Part shown: positions 54,236 to 64,000 of the stretch, piece by piece
Layout of the letters: the number at the start of each line of letters is the position of its first letter
Numbering within the stretch: position 1 is the stretch's first letter
NCBI GenBank assembly: GCA_032164245.1
Contig: JAVMKO010000007.1
Location: 4,297,871-4,361,870, forward strand
Direction: 5' to 3'
Source of the DNA: Sternotherus odoratus
Taxonomy: Eukaryota > Chordata > Testudines > Kinosternidae
Length of the DNA: 64,000 nt
Translations under genes and position numbers: made by a program
Notes under the pieces: model-generated
The model's input: the letters and a program-made list of their open reading frames with translations, nothing else
Told to the model about the DNA's origin: nothing
Database searches by the model: none

Positions 54236-54549
54236 GTTCCACTGACCCCTGGACCATAGTTCATGTGGGGTCCTCACGTGGAGAAAGACCTGGGGCATCT
54301 AGAAGTTGAGATCTGCTAAACAAGGAAAAGAGTAGTACTTTATAAAGCCCATGACCCTCATCCTCTGGGGCATTCCTCCCAAATTTCTAAAGCAGCTGGG
54401 ATTTTATGGAATTCTTTGCCCAATACTTGTACTGTATCATTGCTCTCACATTTCAAAGGAATAGACAACAGAACTGGAATCAGAAAATCCAAATGACCGA
54501 GCTGGGTCTGGTGAAAAACCGAAACTGATCCTATTTCTCCTGTCCCCAG

Positions 54550-55432
54550 TGCCGACGGACGTTTTGAAGGCTCCCTGATGACCAAAGTCATAGTGAAATA
54601 CAATGGGCTTGTTACTTGGACTCCACCGGCCAGTTATAAGAGTTCCTGCACTATGGACGTGACGTTTTTCCCCTTCGATAGACAGAATTGCTCCATGAAA
54701 TTTGGATCCTGGACCTATGATGGTGACATGGTTGACTTGATTTTGGTAGATGAAAACGTAGATAGGAAAGACTTCTTTGATAACGGAGAGTGGGAGATCC
54801 TAAAGGCCAAAGGCATGAAAGGCAGCAGAAAGGATGGGTTGCATTCCTACCCATTCATTACCTACTCCTTCGTTTTAAGACGCCTCCCCCTGTTTTACAC
54901 TCTTTTCCTAATTGTCCCTTGCCTGGGATTATCTTTTCTAACGGTGCTGGTGTTCTATTTGCCATCTGATGAAGGGGAAAAACTTTCGTTATCTACATCC
55001 GTTTTAGTCTCCCTTACCGTTTTCCTTTTAGTAATTGAAGAAATAATCCCATCTTCTTCCAAAGTCATTCCTCTGATTGGCGAGTATTTGTTGTTTATTA
55101 TGATTTTTGTAACCCTCTCGATTATTGTTACTGTTTTCGTTATTAATGTCCACCATCGGTCCTCGGCCACCTACCATCCTATGGCTCCCTGGGTTAAAAG
55201 ACTCTTCCTTCAAAAGCTTCCTAGGCTATTATGCATGAAAGGCCATGTGGACCGCTATTCCTTCTCCGAGGCTGGAGGAACTAGCCCCGCGTTGAAATCA
55301 AAGCCCCCAGGCAAAAAGAAACAGAAACAAGTCAAGGATGGAGAAAAAATTGTGATTGCTTTTTTGGAAAAAGCAGCTGATTCTATTAGATACATCTCTG
55401 GACACGTGAAAAAGGAGCATTTTATCAGACAG
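54550..55432 (+). CDS. CHRNB3: CHRNB3 coding exon 5 (Cys-loop, TM1-TM3, cytoplasmic loop)
   Basis: 883 nt after TGTCCCCAG, ending AGACAG|GTAATG. It holds the Cys-loop C155-C169 ([15 protein letters not shown]), the Trp of [11 protein letters not shown], and an N-glycosylation site at N168 (NCS). TM1 ([20 protein letters not shown]) is followed by TM2 ([20 protein letters not shown], with the usual pore-facing Ser/Thr/Leu/Val) and TM3 ([20 protein letters not shown]). The loop includes [20 protein letters not shown] and a Lys-rich variable stretch, then [20 protein letters not shown]. The loop-C vicinal Cys pair of alpha subunits is absent, as expected for beta. A human N-glycosylation motif NGT reads NGL here. 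Confidence 0.98.
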
Positions 55433-58194
55433 GTAATGTTAACACGGGAAGAGTACATGGGTGTTCTAAGAGAGGAAGGGAATGAATTTTTTTTTCATCT
55501 ACAGTCAGCATAGTTAAATAACTTGTCTTTTTTAACACCTACAAATAGGTTCTTTAGTCACTGAAATGCCTTGTATCTGTTTTACGTCAGCATAGCTCCA
55601 TTGATTTCAGTGAAATCACCAATGTGTGTCATATCAGAATCACACCCTAAATATTAAGTATATTTGGCTATCCAAACTCCCTCCCCCCCAATTATCTAGC
55701 TCTCTGTTATGATGTTCATTAAAATTAATATAGAAGTGGAAATAACATGGAATTTCCAAACTATATGATTTTGTGGGGTGAGGCATACAGACAAGGTATG
55801 AAAAAGAAATAGAGGTTTTGTTAGTACCATGCTGAAAGGACCTGTTTGTTGTAGTTACTTCCAATCAGTGGTAAATAATTAATTTTAATTGTATCCTTTG
55901 TTCTGAAGCTTTAGTTCTGAGAGTCTGTTGGTTCCCTCTAGCTTTTAGAAGTGGATCAAAGAGATCCAGCCCCAAGATGTAGAGGGTTATTCTTTTTAAA
56001 ACTTCCCTGCTAACTTCAGAAGATCACTGTGCAGGTTAGAGACAGGGTGGGTTGAAGCGTTTTGAATAATAAAACCAAAACAGGAAAAACACCAAAAAAA
56101 TGCAGTTAAAAAAGAAAAGTGTGATTCTTTTAAAAAACTCCAAAACAAAAATGTGTCCGAGATGTTTATGAATTATTTGTTTCCTCCTTGGCCAGCTCTA
56201 GGAAGGGGAAGGGGAAACACTCACAGTTCCCATACCAGATAGCTACATGACCTACCCTTAGCCTGGAGAACGCTACTCAATTAATCTTTAAAATACTAAG
56301 GGGAAAGCTCCCCTCTAAGCAAATGTGAGCTCCATCAGCATGCGCGTTGCAAGCTCAGGTCATTAGTTATCACAAAAATTACGTGCACTCAGTCATGAGC
56401 TTCTTTATGCTTTAGGCACCTGCTACTTCCCTGCATATATGAGTGGGGAGTGGATGAGCAAGGGTGGGATGGGTGGAACCAATGCTCTGTTCCCGCACCA
56501 GATCGGCTGTGTTCATGAAAGTGCATGGGAGAGAAAAATCCGTGTATGGCTATTCCTCTAAAGTCACGCAAAGAGTCTTATATAGATGCTTGCAGCTTAG
56601 CCACTTCATCCTGCCACCTCTGTGTCTGACAGTCCCTAATGTACAAGAAAAGAGCCGGCTCGGGAAGTCTCTCTCCCTAGTATCCTTTGCAGTGCAGGCT
56701 CATGCAAAGAAATCCTAGTGGGTATGTGTACACTGCAACCATGTGTGCTGACTCTGGCTCACAGGGCTCGAACTGGACTCTGGCATATACACTGAACATA
56801 TACACTGGCATTTGCAGCCTGGGCCAGGCAAGACCAAGTCAGCTGATTGCAATGTAGACATTCCTTTAGCGGCTCAGCAACAACCTTATCTTCCTTAACT
56901 TCTCCCTCTAGTCCCGGGGTGGGCAAACGTTTTGGCCCGAGGGCCACATCGGGTTTGCAAAATTATATGTAGGGGTGGGTAGGCCCCTCAGGTATGAGCT
57001 CACGTCCCCTTCTGTTCCCATACCAATCAGTCTGATTCGGGTCAGCAAGCACACAGGCCCTGAGTCCTAGAGCACTGTTGTGGCGTGGGGCAGCACCCGA
57101 GTGCTGCTGTGACGTAGCTCCAAGCCCTGTCATTTTGCAACAGGGGCTCCAACCACAGACCGGTGTCAGCGGGTCAGCGTAGTGCCCTATGGCCCTGTTA
57201 GCCTGGATCCGAGACCTGGGGCCAGCAATTGTAACCTCAGCACGGCTGTTCAAACGCAGGTTTGGAAACACTCCTGGTCTTACAGGAGTCTCAAGGAAAC
57301 AAGCCCGGATCTCACAGACCTGGGGTTCCAATGCAGTGCAGACACACCTGCAATTACTTATTCTAGCCAAGGACAGCAGGGTAGGTGATTTTCAGGAAAG
57401 GATCAGTTTTGGGTGCTCATGGCTCTTTCTGGCGACTGAGACGTTTCAGAGTGTCTAGGCTGGCCAAATGGGCCAGAATCACCAGTACCCTTTAGCACCT
57501 CTATACCACTCCTGAAACACAAAGCAGCCACAAACCTGCCACTTAAGGTGTATTTAGAACAGTTGGCGCCTCTCAATGACTCTGGTCCAATATCTGCAAT
57601 GGGTTAAAAGGGGAGCTACAGGAAAAGCAGTACTCTGCATTTGATCTCAGCGTCCGTGACAGGCTCTCGGTGTGAAATTGGGAGGATAAAGCACTTTCTC
57701 TTGGTTTGTTTTACATGATGCGTGCTGTGCTGTGCCGGAACATACAGCTGGGAATGCAAAACCCCATTTTTTCCTAAATGCACGGGGTGTTTTAGGCTCT
57801 GTCCCAGCAAAGCACTTAAACACAGAGAAGTCAACGGGATGCCCCATGTTCTGAAAGCTCTGTCTGGATTTATGTGCTTTGCTGGATCAATGGCAAAGTA
57901 CTTGAGGGTGAATCTTTTAAAAAATCTTTATAAAACCATTTTAAGGCCCCGATCCTGTAAACAGTGAATCACTGAAGCAGACTCACTGGAGTCAATAGGA
58001 CCACTCGGGTAAGCACGTGCGTAAGTGTTTGATGGATAGGGGCCCAAGGGAACAATATTTATGGCATTGGCAACATTTGTTCAAAATTCTAACTAGCACA
58101 CACCATATTTTTAATTGCATTTTTTTGCAGCTAAAATATATTGGAATTTGTAAAAAAAGAACCAAACTAATATTGGTGTTATTGTTTCTTCTAG
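55433..58194 (+). other. CHRNB3: CHRNB3 intron 5
   Basis: The frame stays open for 27 codons past the donor to 55513, so a retained-intron product is conceivable. One hAT end (CGGGGTGGGCAAACGTTTTG, then GCCCGAGGGCCACATCGGG) begins at about 56914. Nothing else is recognised. Confidence 0.6.
56914..56985. mobile_element. hAT element left end
   Basis: TCCCGGGGTGGGCAAACGTT, then TTGGCCCGAGGGCCACATCG. This is the same family as the right ends at 2560 and 41100. The matching right end is not found within this intron. Confidence 0.6.
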
Positions 58195-58329
58195 GTAGTT
58201 CAAGACTGGAAATTCGTAGCTCAAGTCCTCGATCGGATCTTCCTGTGGTTGTTTTTGGTGGTCTCGGTGGCAGGTTCCGTCTTAATATTTACCCCCGCTT
58301 TGCAGGCGTGGTTAAGCAGCAGTTTATAG
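58195..58329 (+). CDS. CHRNB3: CHRNB3 coding exon 6 (TM4 and C-terminus)
   Basis: Follows TTTCTTCTAG, phase 0, stop TAG at 58327-58329. It encodes [22 protein letters not shown]4 continuing [20 protein letters not shown], then SSSL. The C-terminal tail is extracellular in this family. Confidence 0.97.
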   Translation, partial: VVQDWKFVAQVLDRIFLWLFLVVSVAGSVLIFTPALQAWLSSSL

Positions 58330-59219
58330 GAATAAATTCAGGTGTTAATGTGCACAATGGCTGAAAGATACAGTCGCCCCTTGAGACGAATGGGTTTTTT
58401 AACTTTCAGAGAGTGCAGGGTCGACACAACCAAATTGAGATGGAGATGAAAATACTTCGCCTTCCGGCTGCAGTAAATGATGTTGATGATAATAATGCTT
58501 CTCCCTTGAATAGTGCTTTACCTCTGCAAATTGCTGTACAACTTGAGGGCTCGATTGTGTAACCCTTAGGTTGCTGGGTATTTACTTGCCCGTTGAAATC
58601 AAGGAAGCTACTTGTGTGTGTAAGTGCTCACATTAGTTTTTCCACAACTGGGCCCTAATTAATTAATCCTATTAAGGCTGATTATACAATAGAATTTCAT
58701 GATTTTTTAAAAAAAGGTAACTCTTTCTTTTTGATCCAGGTAGTCTGTTAACAAACGAGATCCTCGTGTATTAACTATGCTACTTTCAAAGAAAAATTAA
58801 ATAGCCTAGGAATACACAGGACACTGATGCACTAAATTTTTGTCTGTCCACCTTGTAATCTTTAAGTGTAATAGGCACAGATGTTTTATATACCTATCTA
58901 TGTGTCATAACCGGCTATTACAAGACGTGTGTGTGTGTGTGTGTGTGTGTGTTTGCGCGCATTAGAAAATATAAACAAGTTACAGGTGGGATTTTCCAAA
59001 GTGCTCTGCTTTGGCATAACTCTGCTCTCATTAAAGTGACTGGACTATAAACCCAAGGATTAGCAGGCTTGTCCCCACAGAATGTCTTAACTCCATCTAG
59101 AAGAATTGAGGGCATACTGCTACCTCCTTCCAGACTATTTGCATACATTGCTTTCTGTCTCCCCCATTGGTAAGCGAGGAAAACCGTGGGCCTGTACTGG
59201 CTGTCAGGTATAATTTGCA
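58330..59219. other. CHRNB3: CHRNB3 3' flank / likely 3' UTR
   Basis: No canonical AATAAA was identified close after the stop. A (TG)n run lies at 58927-58952. No gene evidence. Confidence 0.4.
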
Positions 59220-59520
59220 TTTATGTCAGGAGGTGTTCCATGAATTACCCAAAGCTGTGCAATTGGAGTTTGCCCATGTTCCAGACTTACAAGCTGTGAT
59301 ACATTTTCCGTGTAATTTCAGATTAATGAAAGCAGGAGGTATTGAAGTTGCGCTGACTGGTCTATAATTTCCCACCTCCTCTTTGTTCCCTTTTTTAAAG
59401 ATAAGTGCTGTGCTTTCTCGTCTCCATTCTTCTGGGACCTCCCCACGCTCATATAGTGACCAGACAGCTATAGTGTTGTTTAACCCTAACACTACCAAGC
59501 ATAACCTAAGAGAATAGGGA
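59220..59520 (-). pseudogene. CR1 reverse transcriptase fragment
   Basis: Minus reading LYERGEVPEEWRRESTALIF, then KKGNKEEVGNYRPVSATS matches the CR1 RT entry region (GEVPEDWR...IFKKG...GNYRPVS). Flanking sequence has decayed. Confidence 0.8.
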
Positions 59521-59742
59521 TTGTGAAACAACAGTCTACAGTCTAGTCTGTCTCACCTAAGTCTGTCTCACCTGTGATGGTTTGTATCCCTGTGTTCACA
59601 CCTTTTACAGGACTACGCTACACTTTGTACAAAGTATGCCTTGTGAGGTATCATTTGAAAATTCATAATTTGCGGATCATTAGTGTATTGGTAAAATATG
59701 TGTGGCAACATTGTGTGAAGATATAAGATTCCTCTGTAGCAG

Positions 59743-59830
59743 TGGCTCCCAAACTGGGGTTTGTGAACCCCTCGGGGTTCGCGAAATGTGACAGATTTTA
59801 CCTGTAAGCAGTTCCTTAATGTATAAGACT
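59743..59830. mobile_element. hAT element end
   Basis: CAGTGGCTCCCAAACTGGGG, then GAACCCCTCGGGGTTCGCGA marks a hAT terminus; no right end is clear. Confidence 0.5.
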
Positions 59831-60199
59831 TAGACTTGTGTGTTTTTGCTTTGTTGTGCTTGGTGACTTACTTCGTTCGGTCTCTTAAATCCTACTTTTT
59901 ATTCGTAATAAAATCACTTTTGTTTAAGATTGAACCCAGAGGAAGTGATTAATACCTGGGGGAGCAAACAGCTGTGCCTATCTCTCTATCAGTGTTACAG
60001 AGGGCGGACAATTTATTTGTGTACCCTGGATAATCTTTATACAGAGTAAAATGGATTTACTTGGGGTTTGGACCCCATTGGGAGCTGGGTGTCTGGGTGC
60101 TGGAGATAGGTGACCTGCTGAGCAGTCTTTGGTTAAAGTCTGCAGCTTTGGGAGCATGGACCAGACCTGGGTCTGTGTTTGCAGCAGGCGAACGTGTCT

Positions 60200-60960
60200 G
60201 GCTCAACAAGATCCCGCGATCTGCTGGCAATGCTCCTACTAATACAGCCCAATATGCTGTCAACCTTCTTGGCAACAAGGGCACACGGTTGACTCATATC
60301 CACCTTCTCATCCACTGTAATCCCCAGGTCCTTTTGTGCAGAACTGCTGCTTAACCAGTTGGTCCCCAGCCTGTAGCAGGGCATGGGATTCTTCCGTCCT
60401 AAGTACAGGACTCTGCACTTGTCCTTGTTGTACCTCATTAGATTTTTTTTGACCCGATCCTCCAATTTGTTTAGGTCCCTCTGGACCCTATCCCTACCCT
60501 CCAGCATATCTACATCTCCCCCCAGCTTAGTGTCATCCATAAATTTGTTGTGGGTGCAATACATCCCATCATCCAGAACATTAATACCGGCTGCCAACTA
60601 GACATTGAGCTGTTTATCACTACCCTTGAGCCTGACAATCTAGCCAAGCTTTCGATCCACTTTATATGTATACCTTTACGTTTAGCTGTATGAAAGGCCC
60701 ATATTATTTGCTTGTGCCAAATTACCAAGCAATGTGGATGGTTCTGGAACTGACCTGATCCCATCGTCATTTACCACCCGCCTCAATTTTTGTGTCATCT
60801 GCAAACTTCAGCAGTGATTTTTTGTTTTTCCTTTAGTTCATTGATTAAAAATACCAAGAATGCGGTGGGACCCCATTAGTAACACACCTGCTCAATGATG
60901 ATTCCTCCTTTTCAATTATATTTTGAGACCTATCAGGTAGCCAGCTTGTAAGCTGTTTAA
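60200..60960 (-). pseudogene. CR1 ORF2 C-terminal RT fragment
   Basis: The minus frame 60133-60597 reads FMDDTKLGGDVDMLEGRDRV, then QRDLNKLEDRVKKNLMRYNK and DKCRVLYLGRKNPM, the CR1 palm domain with the catalytic Asp pair (FMDD) retained, then QKDLGITVDEKVDMSQPCAL. 60600-60960 holds the adjoining part with stops. Confidence 0.85.
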
Positions 60961-61800
60961 TGTGTGAATTTCATCACGTGGCCACCAACTTTGGACACGT
61001 TGCACTCACCGCAACAAAATACTTGCCCCCTTTAAACACCAAGCTCACACCTGAGCTAGAATTCAACCAGCTCGATTGCCAGCTGCGTACGGAGGTGTCC
61101 CTGAGGCAGGTGAACCCGCAGCGAGGAAGGGTGTTGGATGGAGAAGTGGAGGGGTCAATCAGGTGGGGTGACACTGAGGGCTGAAAAGTAGCTGGATGCC
61201 TTAACTGTACCTTTCCAGAAATTCTAACACCATTCTGTAAGATTTGTGTTACAGAAAGTACCCTACTGTGTCTGAGGAGTTAGCTTTGGGGCCCTGGCTG
61301 CCACTGAAACACTTTCAGCTGCAACACTTTCCTGACTTGCCTGCTGTTTGTTTGCAAATAACAGTAAATGGCAGAGAGCAGGCATGGCCCACGCGCCAAT
61401 ATCAGAATTCAGGCCCCAACACCCCTTCCTTCCCATCCACAATTCAGTGAATTCAAAACAATAATTCAACTTGACAGTATCCCTTCAAGTCCTCATTAAA
61501 AACCCACAAACATTCCTCAAGAAGACACGCTTCAGAGGCTTTATTCATCAACGGGCTAATGAGACAAACCATGCGTGGTCAAACATCTGCAGAGCAGTCA
61601 CGGTACATCGCTGAGCGGCATTCAACGGTGTCCCAGACAGCACTGGTTGTATTATTATATTTAACAAAAATAATTGATCTGCTATACACTTCAAATTCTG
61701 TAATAGGAAAATGCTATTCTTTCCAGGCCCCTGTTGATTTATGACAAATCAAACCCCTCTTCTCTTTAATCAATACTCAATTGAAATAAACAATCCTTTT
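60961..61800. other. Between CHRNB3 and CHRNA6, nothing recognised
   Basis: No coding or repeat signature beyond short incidental frames. Confidence 0.35.
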
Positions 61801-61895
61801 CTATGCATCCGATGAAGTAGACTATAGCCCATGAAAGCTTATGTTGAAATAAACTGGTTAGTCTCTACGGTGCTACAAGTATTCCTCATCTTCTT
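61801..61895. repeat. Old interspersed repeat
   Basis: TGCATCCGATGAAGTAGACT, then CCATGAAAGCTTATGTTGAA and ATAAACTGGTTAGTCTCTAC; relative of 16865-16975 and of the foldback family. Confidence 0.6.
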
Positions 61896-63483
61896 TACAA
61901 TCTTTTAAGTAATCCTAGTTCTTACATACCTGCTAATTGTGTTATATATATATATTTATTAAAAAAACTCTTTTGTTATAAGAAATTGCATCCGTTCAGG
62001 AACTTGTGACAATCAGAACTTTGATCTACATATTGCATGCATCAACCATACCACACAGCCACTGCACCGAGGTCATAGTCAGATGCTTTTCCCATGAAAG
62101 AGGCAGGATCCTCCATTGACTGTATCACTAAAAACATCCAGTGACTTCAATGGACATTTTGTCTCTTAGTAAGGAATGCAGGCTCGAGTCCTTAGGAATG
62201 TGTCCAGGCAGAGACCTTCTGGTAAATCAGCAAAAGGTGTTAAAAAAAAAACTCAGTTAGGCTGCAAAGCACTTAGGCTCAATTTACATACGTGTTTAAC
62301 TTTATCCACTGTGAATGAGCTAATTGAAGTCAATGGGCCTATCTGCAGTGCAAAAAGTTAAGCACATGCGTCTTTGCAGGACTGAAGCGTGTGCTTACGT
62401 CCAGTTGACTTCCATGGAACTGATTCATAATCTTAAAATTAAACCATATGATTAACAGCTTCGCTGAATCAGTGCTGTAAATTGTGTATCCACAATGCAG
62501 AAGGTGAAGAGCTTTTTCCTGAACGGGGCCCACATTAGCCTGTTTCGGGGGTAATCAATTATTTTTTGTCATGGCCCAAATTTCTTGGTCAAAGTATAGT
62601 CAACGTCCAATCTCCAGAGAAAATAATTAAAGAAATGAACAATAATGATAATAAGGAAAGAAAAAGCTTTCAGAGTCCATTCAAAAGCATCTGGCGAGTT
62701 GGATTTGGCCCTTGGTCTGCCTATTAACAACTCCGGTCCTCTTTTTATTTTTATGGTACTTTTATTCCCGTTGATGGCTTCACTGTAAGAATACAACAGA
62801 ACATCCACACACTCAGAGGGTTCTCATGCATAATCCGAGTGCAGTAATGAAGAGTACTAAGTGGATATAAAGAGAGCAACATAAACACTTAGAGGGTTTG
62901 GGGTGCGTTTGTGAGCGGAAGCAAGCGAGCTGGAATACAGGAGGCGGGGGGATTTTCCAAGGGCCCAGCATGGGCCTAACTCTGATTTCAATGGAAGCAG
63001 TGGTAAAATTCCCATTCGTCCCACTCTGCTTCTGTTGGAGTCAGCGGTTACCATTGACGTCACTGGGCGCAACGTTAGGCCGACACGGGGGGGCTTTTGA
63101 AAATCTCCCCCTAGATAGTAAGAAGCCGGAATTTGCCCCAGAGGTCCCCAAAGGGATCGTCGGTGTCTGGGTAAGGTGCCCAGTCATTGAATGGTGTCAT
63201 CAGCCAGATGGGGAGCCGGCACCCTGCCGTCGAAGTCAGTCAGTGGGCACTCCACGATGATACATGACCGTCTGAAAATGACCGCAGATGGAATGCCTTC
63301 TCTCTCCCTTTGAGTGCTGGAAGGCGAAGCCACATCCTGTCCTCTTAGCCAGAGGGAAGATCACCTTAACAGATGGACCCTTGGAGGCTGGACCGCGTGT
63401 AACAAGAGAAAGTGGAGGGGACAGGTGGATCTCCAAAAAAGTAGGGAATCGGACAAAACAAAAACAAATCAGCATTCTCGGGA
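61896..63483 (-). other. CHRNA6: CHRNA6 3' flank / 3' UTR candidate region
   Basis: Candidate minus-strand poly(A) signals (TTTATT on plus) lie at 62744-62749 and 62761-62766, about 720-740 bp after the CHRNA6 stop. No other gene is visible. Confidence 0.4.
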
Positions 63484-63606
63484 TTATGTGTCGGCTATTA
63501 GTGGCTGCAGAAATAAGCCTCCTGTCCCGAACACACAGAGAACAATGAACACCCAAAGGAACACCCTGTCTATCACCATAGCCACGTATTTCCAGTCATC
63601 CTCCAC
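63484..63606 (-). CDS. CHRNA6: CHRNA6 last coding exon (TM4 and C-terminus)
   Basis: Alpha-6 is the ligand-binding subunit of neuronal nicotinic receptors, found with beta-3 and beta-2 in catecholaminergic and visual neurons. Minus strand: intron ...TTTTCTGCGTTGCAG then GTGGAG, giving [20 protein letters not shown], then [20 protein letters not shown] and stop TAA (63486-63484). The CVFGT motif in TM4 points to alpha-6 rather than alpha-3, and the convergent position next to CHRNB3 agrees. The C-terminal tail (ADT) is shorter than the human one (ending GNTGKS by recollection). The rest of the gene lies right of the window. Confidence 0.93.
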   Translation of the reverse strand: MEDDWKYVAMVIDRVFLWVFIVLCVFGTGGLFLQPLIADT

Positions 63607-64000
63607 CTGCAACGCAGAAAAGAAAGGATACACCACATTAAACATACTATACCCGTGTTGGGCTCACTTGATCCCATGTTAGAAATCACTGGACCGAGGA
63701 AGCGTCAGGAAGAAGAATATACACGAGCTATGAAATTTACAAATGCGCGCCAAGATAAAAAAAATCTTGGACCCAACCACAAACCCTTGGCCAAGCTTGT
63801 AGATCGCTTTTAAATAGGCCCATCATCTGCAAACAACAGACTCATGGTAGATGATAGTCACGGCGTCAGATTCTGTGTCAGTACACTCATGTCAGTCCAG
63901 GATAATTGAGGAACTGGAGCGCAGTATTCAACTCTAGGGCTTCAAGGGAGGGGAAAAATATGGACTATAAGAATCAGTCATTAGTTCAGAACGAAAAGAA
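63607..64000 (-). other. CHRNA6: CHRNA6 intron (partial)
   Basis: Intron preceding the last exon on the minus strand. No further exon is recognised before the window edge. Confidence 0.7.

Larger units (their letters stand above)
51352..54549 (+). other. CHRNB3: CHRNB3 intron 4
   Basis: Contains a CCCAGTCCCAGT-rich stretch with GCATGCTCAGTGC/ACTGAGCATGTGC motifs (52130-52700), a CR1 3' end and an L2/MIR-like segment. The open frames in 52093-52700 look repeat-derived. Confidence 0.6.

Noticed and set aside
55433..55513. CHRNB3 coding extension past exon 5
   Set aside because: A clear GTAATG donor precedes it and exon 6 at 58195 continues the conserved protein in phase; the extension is intron.

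Overview
The window is nuclear DNA from a vertebrate, most likely a cryptodiran turtle. The genes are intron-containing vertebrate orthologues. The background is a reptile repeat landscape: many CR1 LINE fragments, tRNA-derived SINEs of the tortoise/Cry type with a CR1-like 3' tail, and numerous hAT and PIF/Harbinger DNA transposons. The turtle assignment comes from recognising these repeat families and would need a repeat-library search to confirm.

Layout. (1) 1-1100 is a CpG-rich block holding the 5' part of an intronless JUN-family bZIP gene on the minus strand; the gene runs off the left edge. (2) 4040-20330 is THAP1 on the plus strand: a TATA-less promoter and three coding exons (4330-4400, 5818-6019, 19769-20209). 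Its 13.7-kb intron 2 is packed with nested transposons, including a Harbinger element split by a hAT copy that carries a ~950-bp G-rich minisatellite, and a hAT transposase fragment arranged as an inverted dimer. (3) 20330-31380 is mostly repeats and unrecognised DNA. (4) 31451-32887 is one long ORF (478 aa) with three IQ motifs, probably the last exon of a gene I do not recognise. (5) 33000-41500 is repeat-rich, with a 256-bp GC-rich palindrome at 38311-38566. (6) 41579-58329 is CHRNB3 (nicotinic receptor beta-3) on the plus strand in six coding exons, 460 aa when joined. (7) 63484-63606 is the last coding exon of CHRNA6 (nicotinic receptor alpha-6) on the minus strand, convergent with CHRNB3; the rest of that gene lies beyond the right edge.

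CHRNB3 and CHRNA6 encode subunits that co-assemble in alpha6-beta3 nicotinic receptors, and their tail-to-tail arrangement is the conserved vertebrate one. From memory of the human 8p11 order, the pair is inverted relative to THAP1 here, RNF170 is not immediately upstream of THAP1, and a JUN-like gene sits there instead.

The items most worth following up are the divergent JUN paralogue that lacks the two main JNK Ser-Pro sites, the unrecognised IQ-motif gene, a SINE-like family found three times as a foldback with variable target-site duplications, and the transposon-borne palindromes and minisatellite. I found no tRNA or rRNA gene, no CRISPR array and no certain retroviral sequence.
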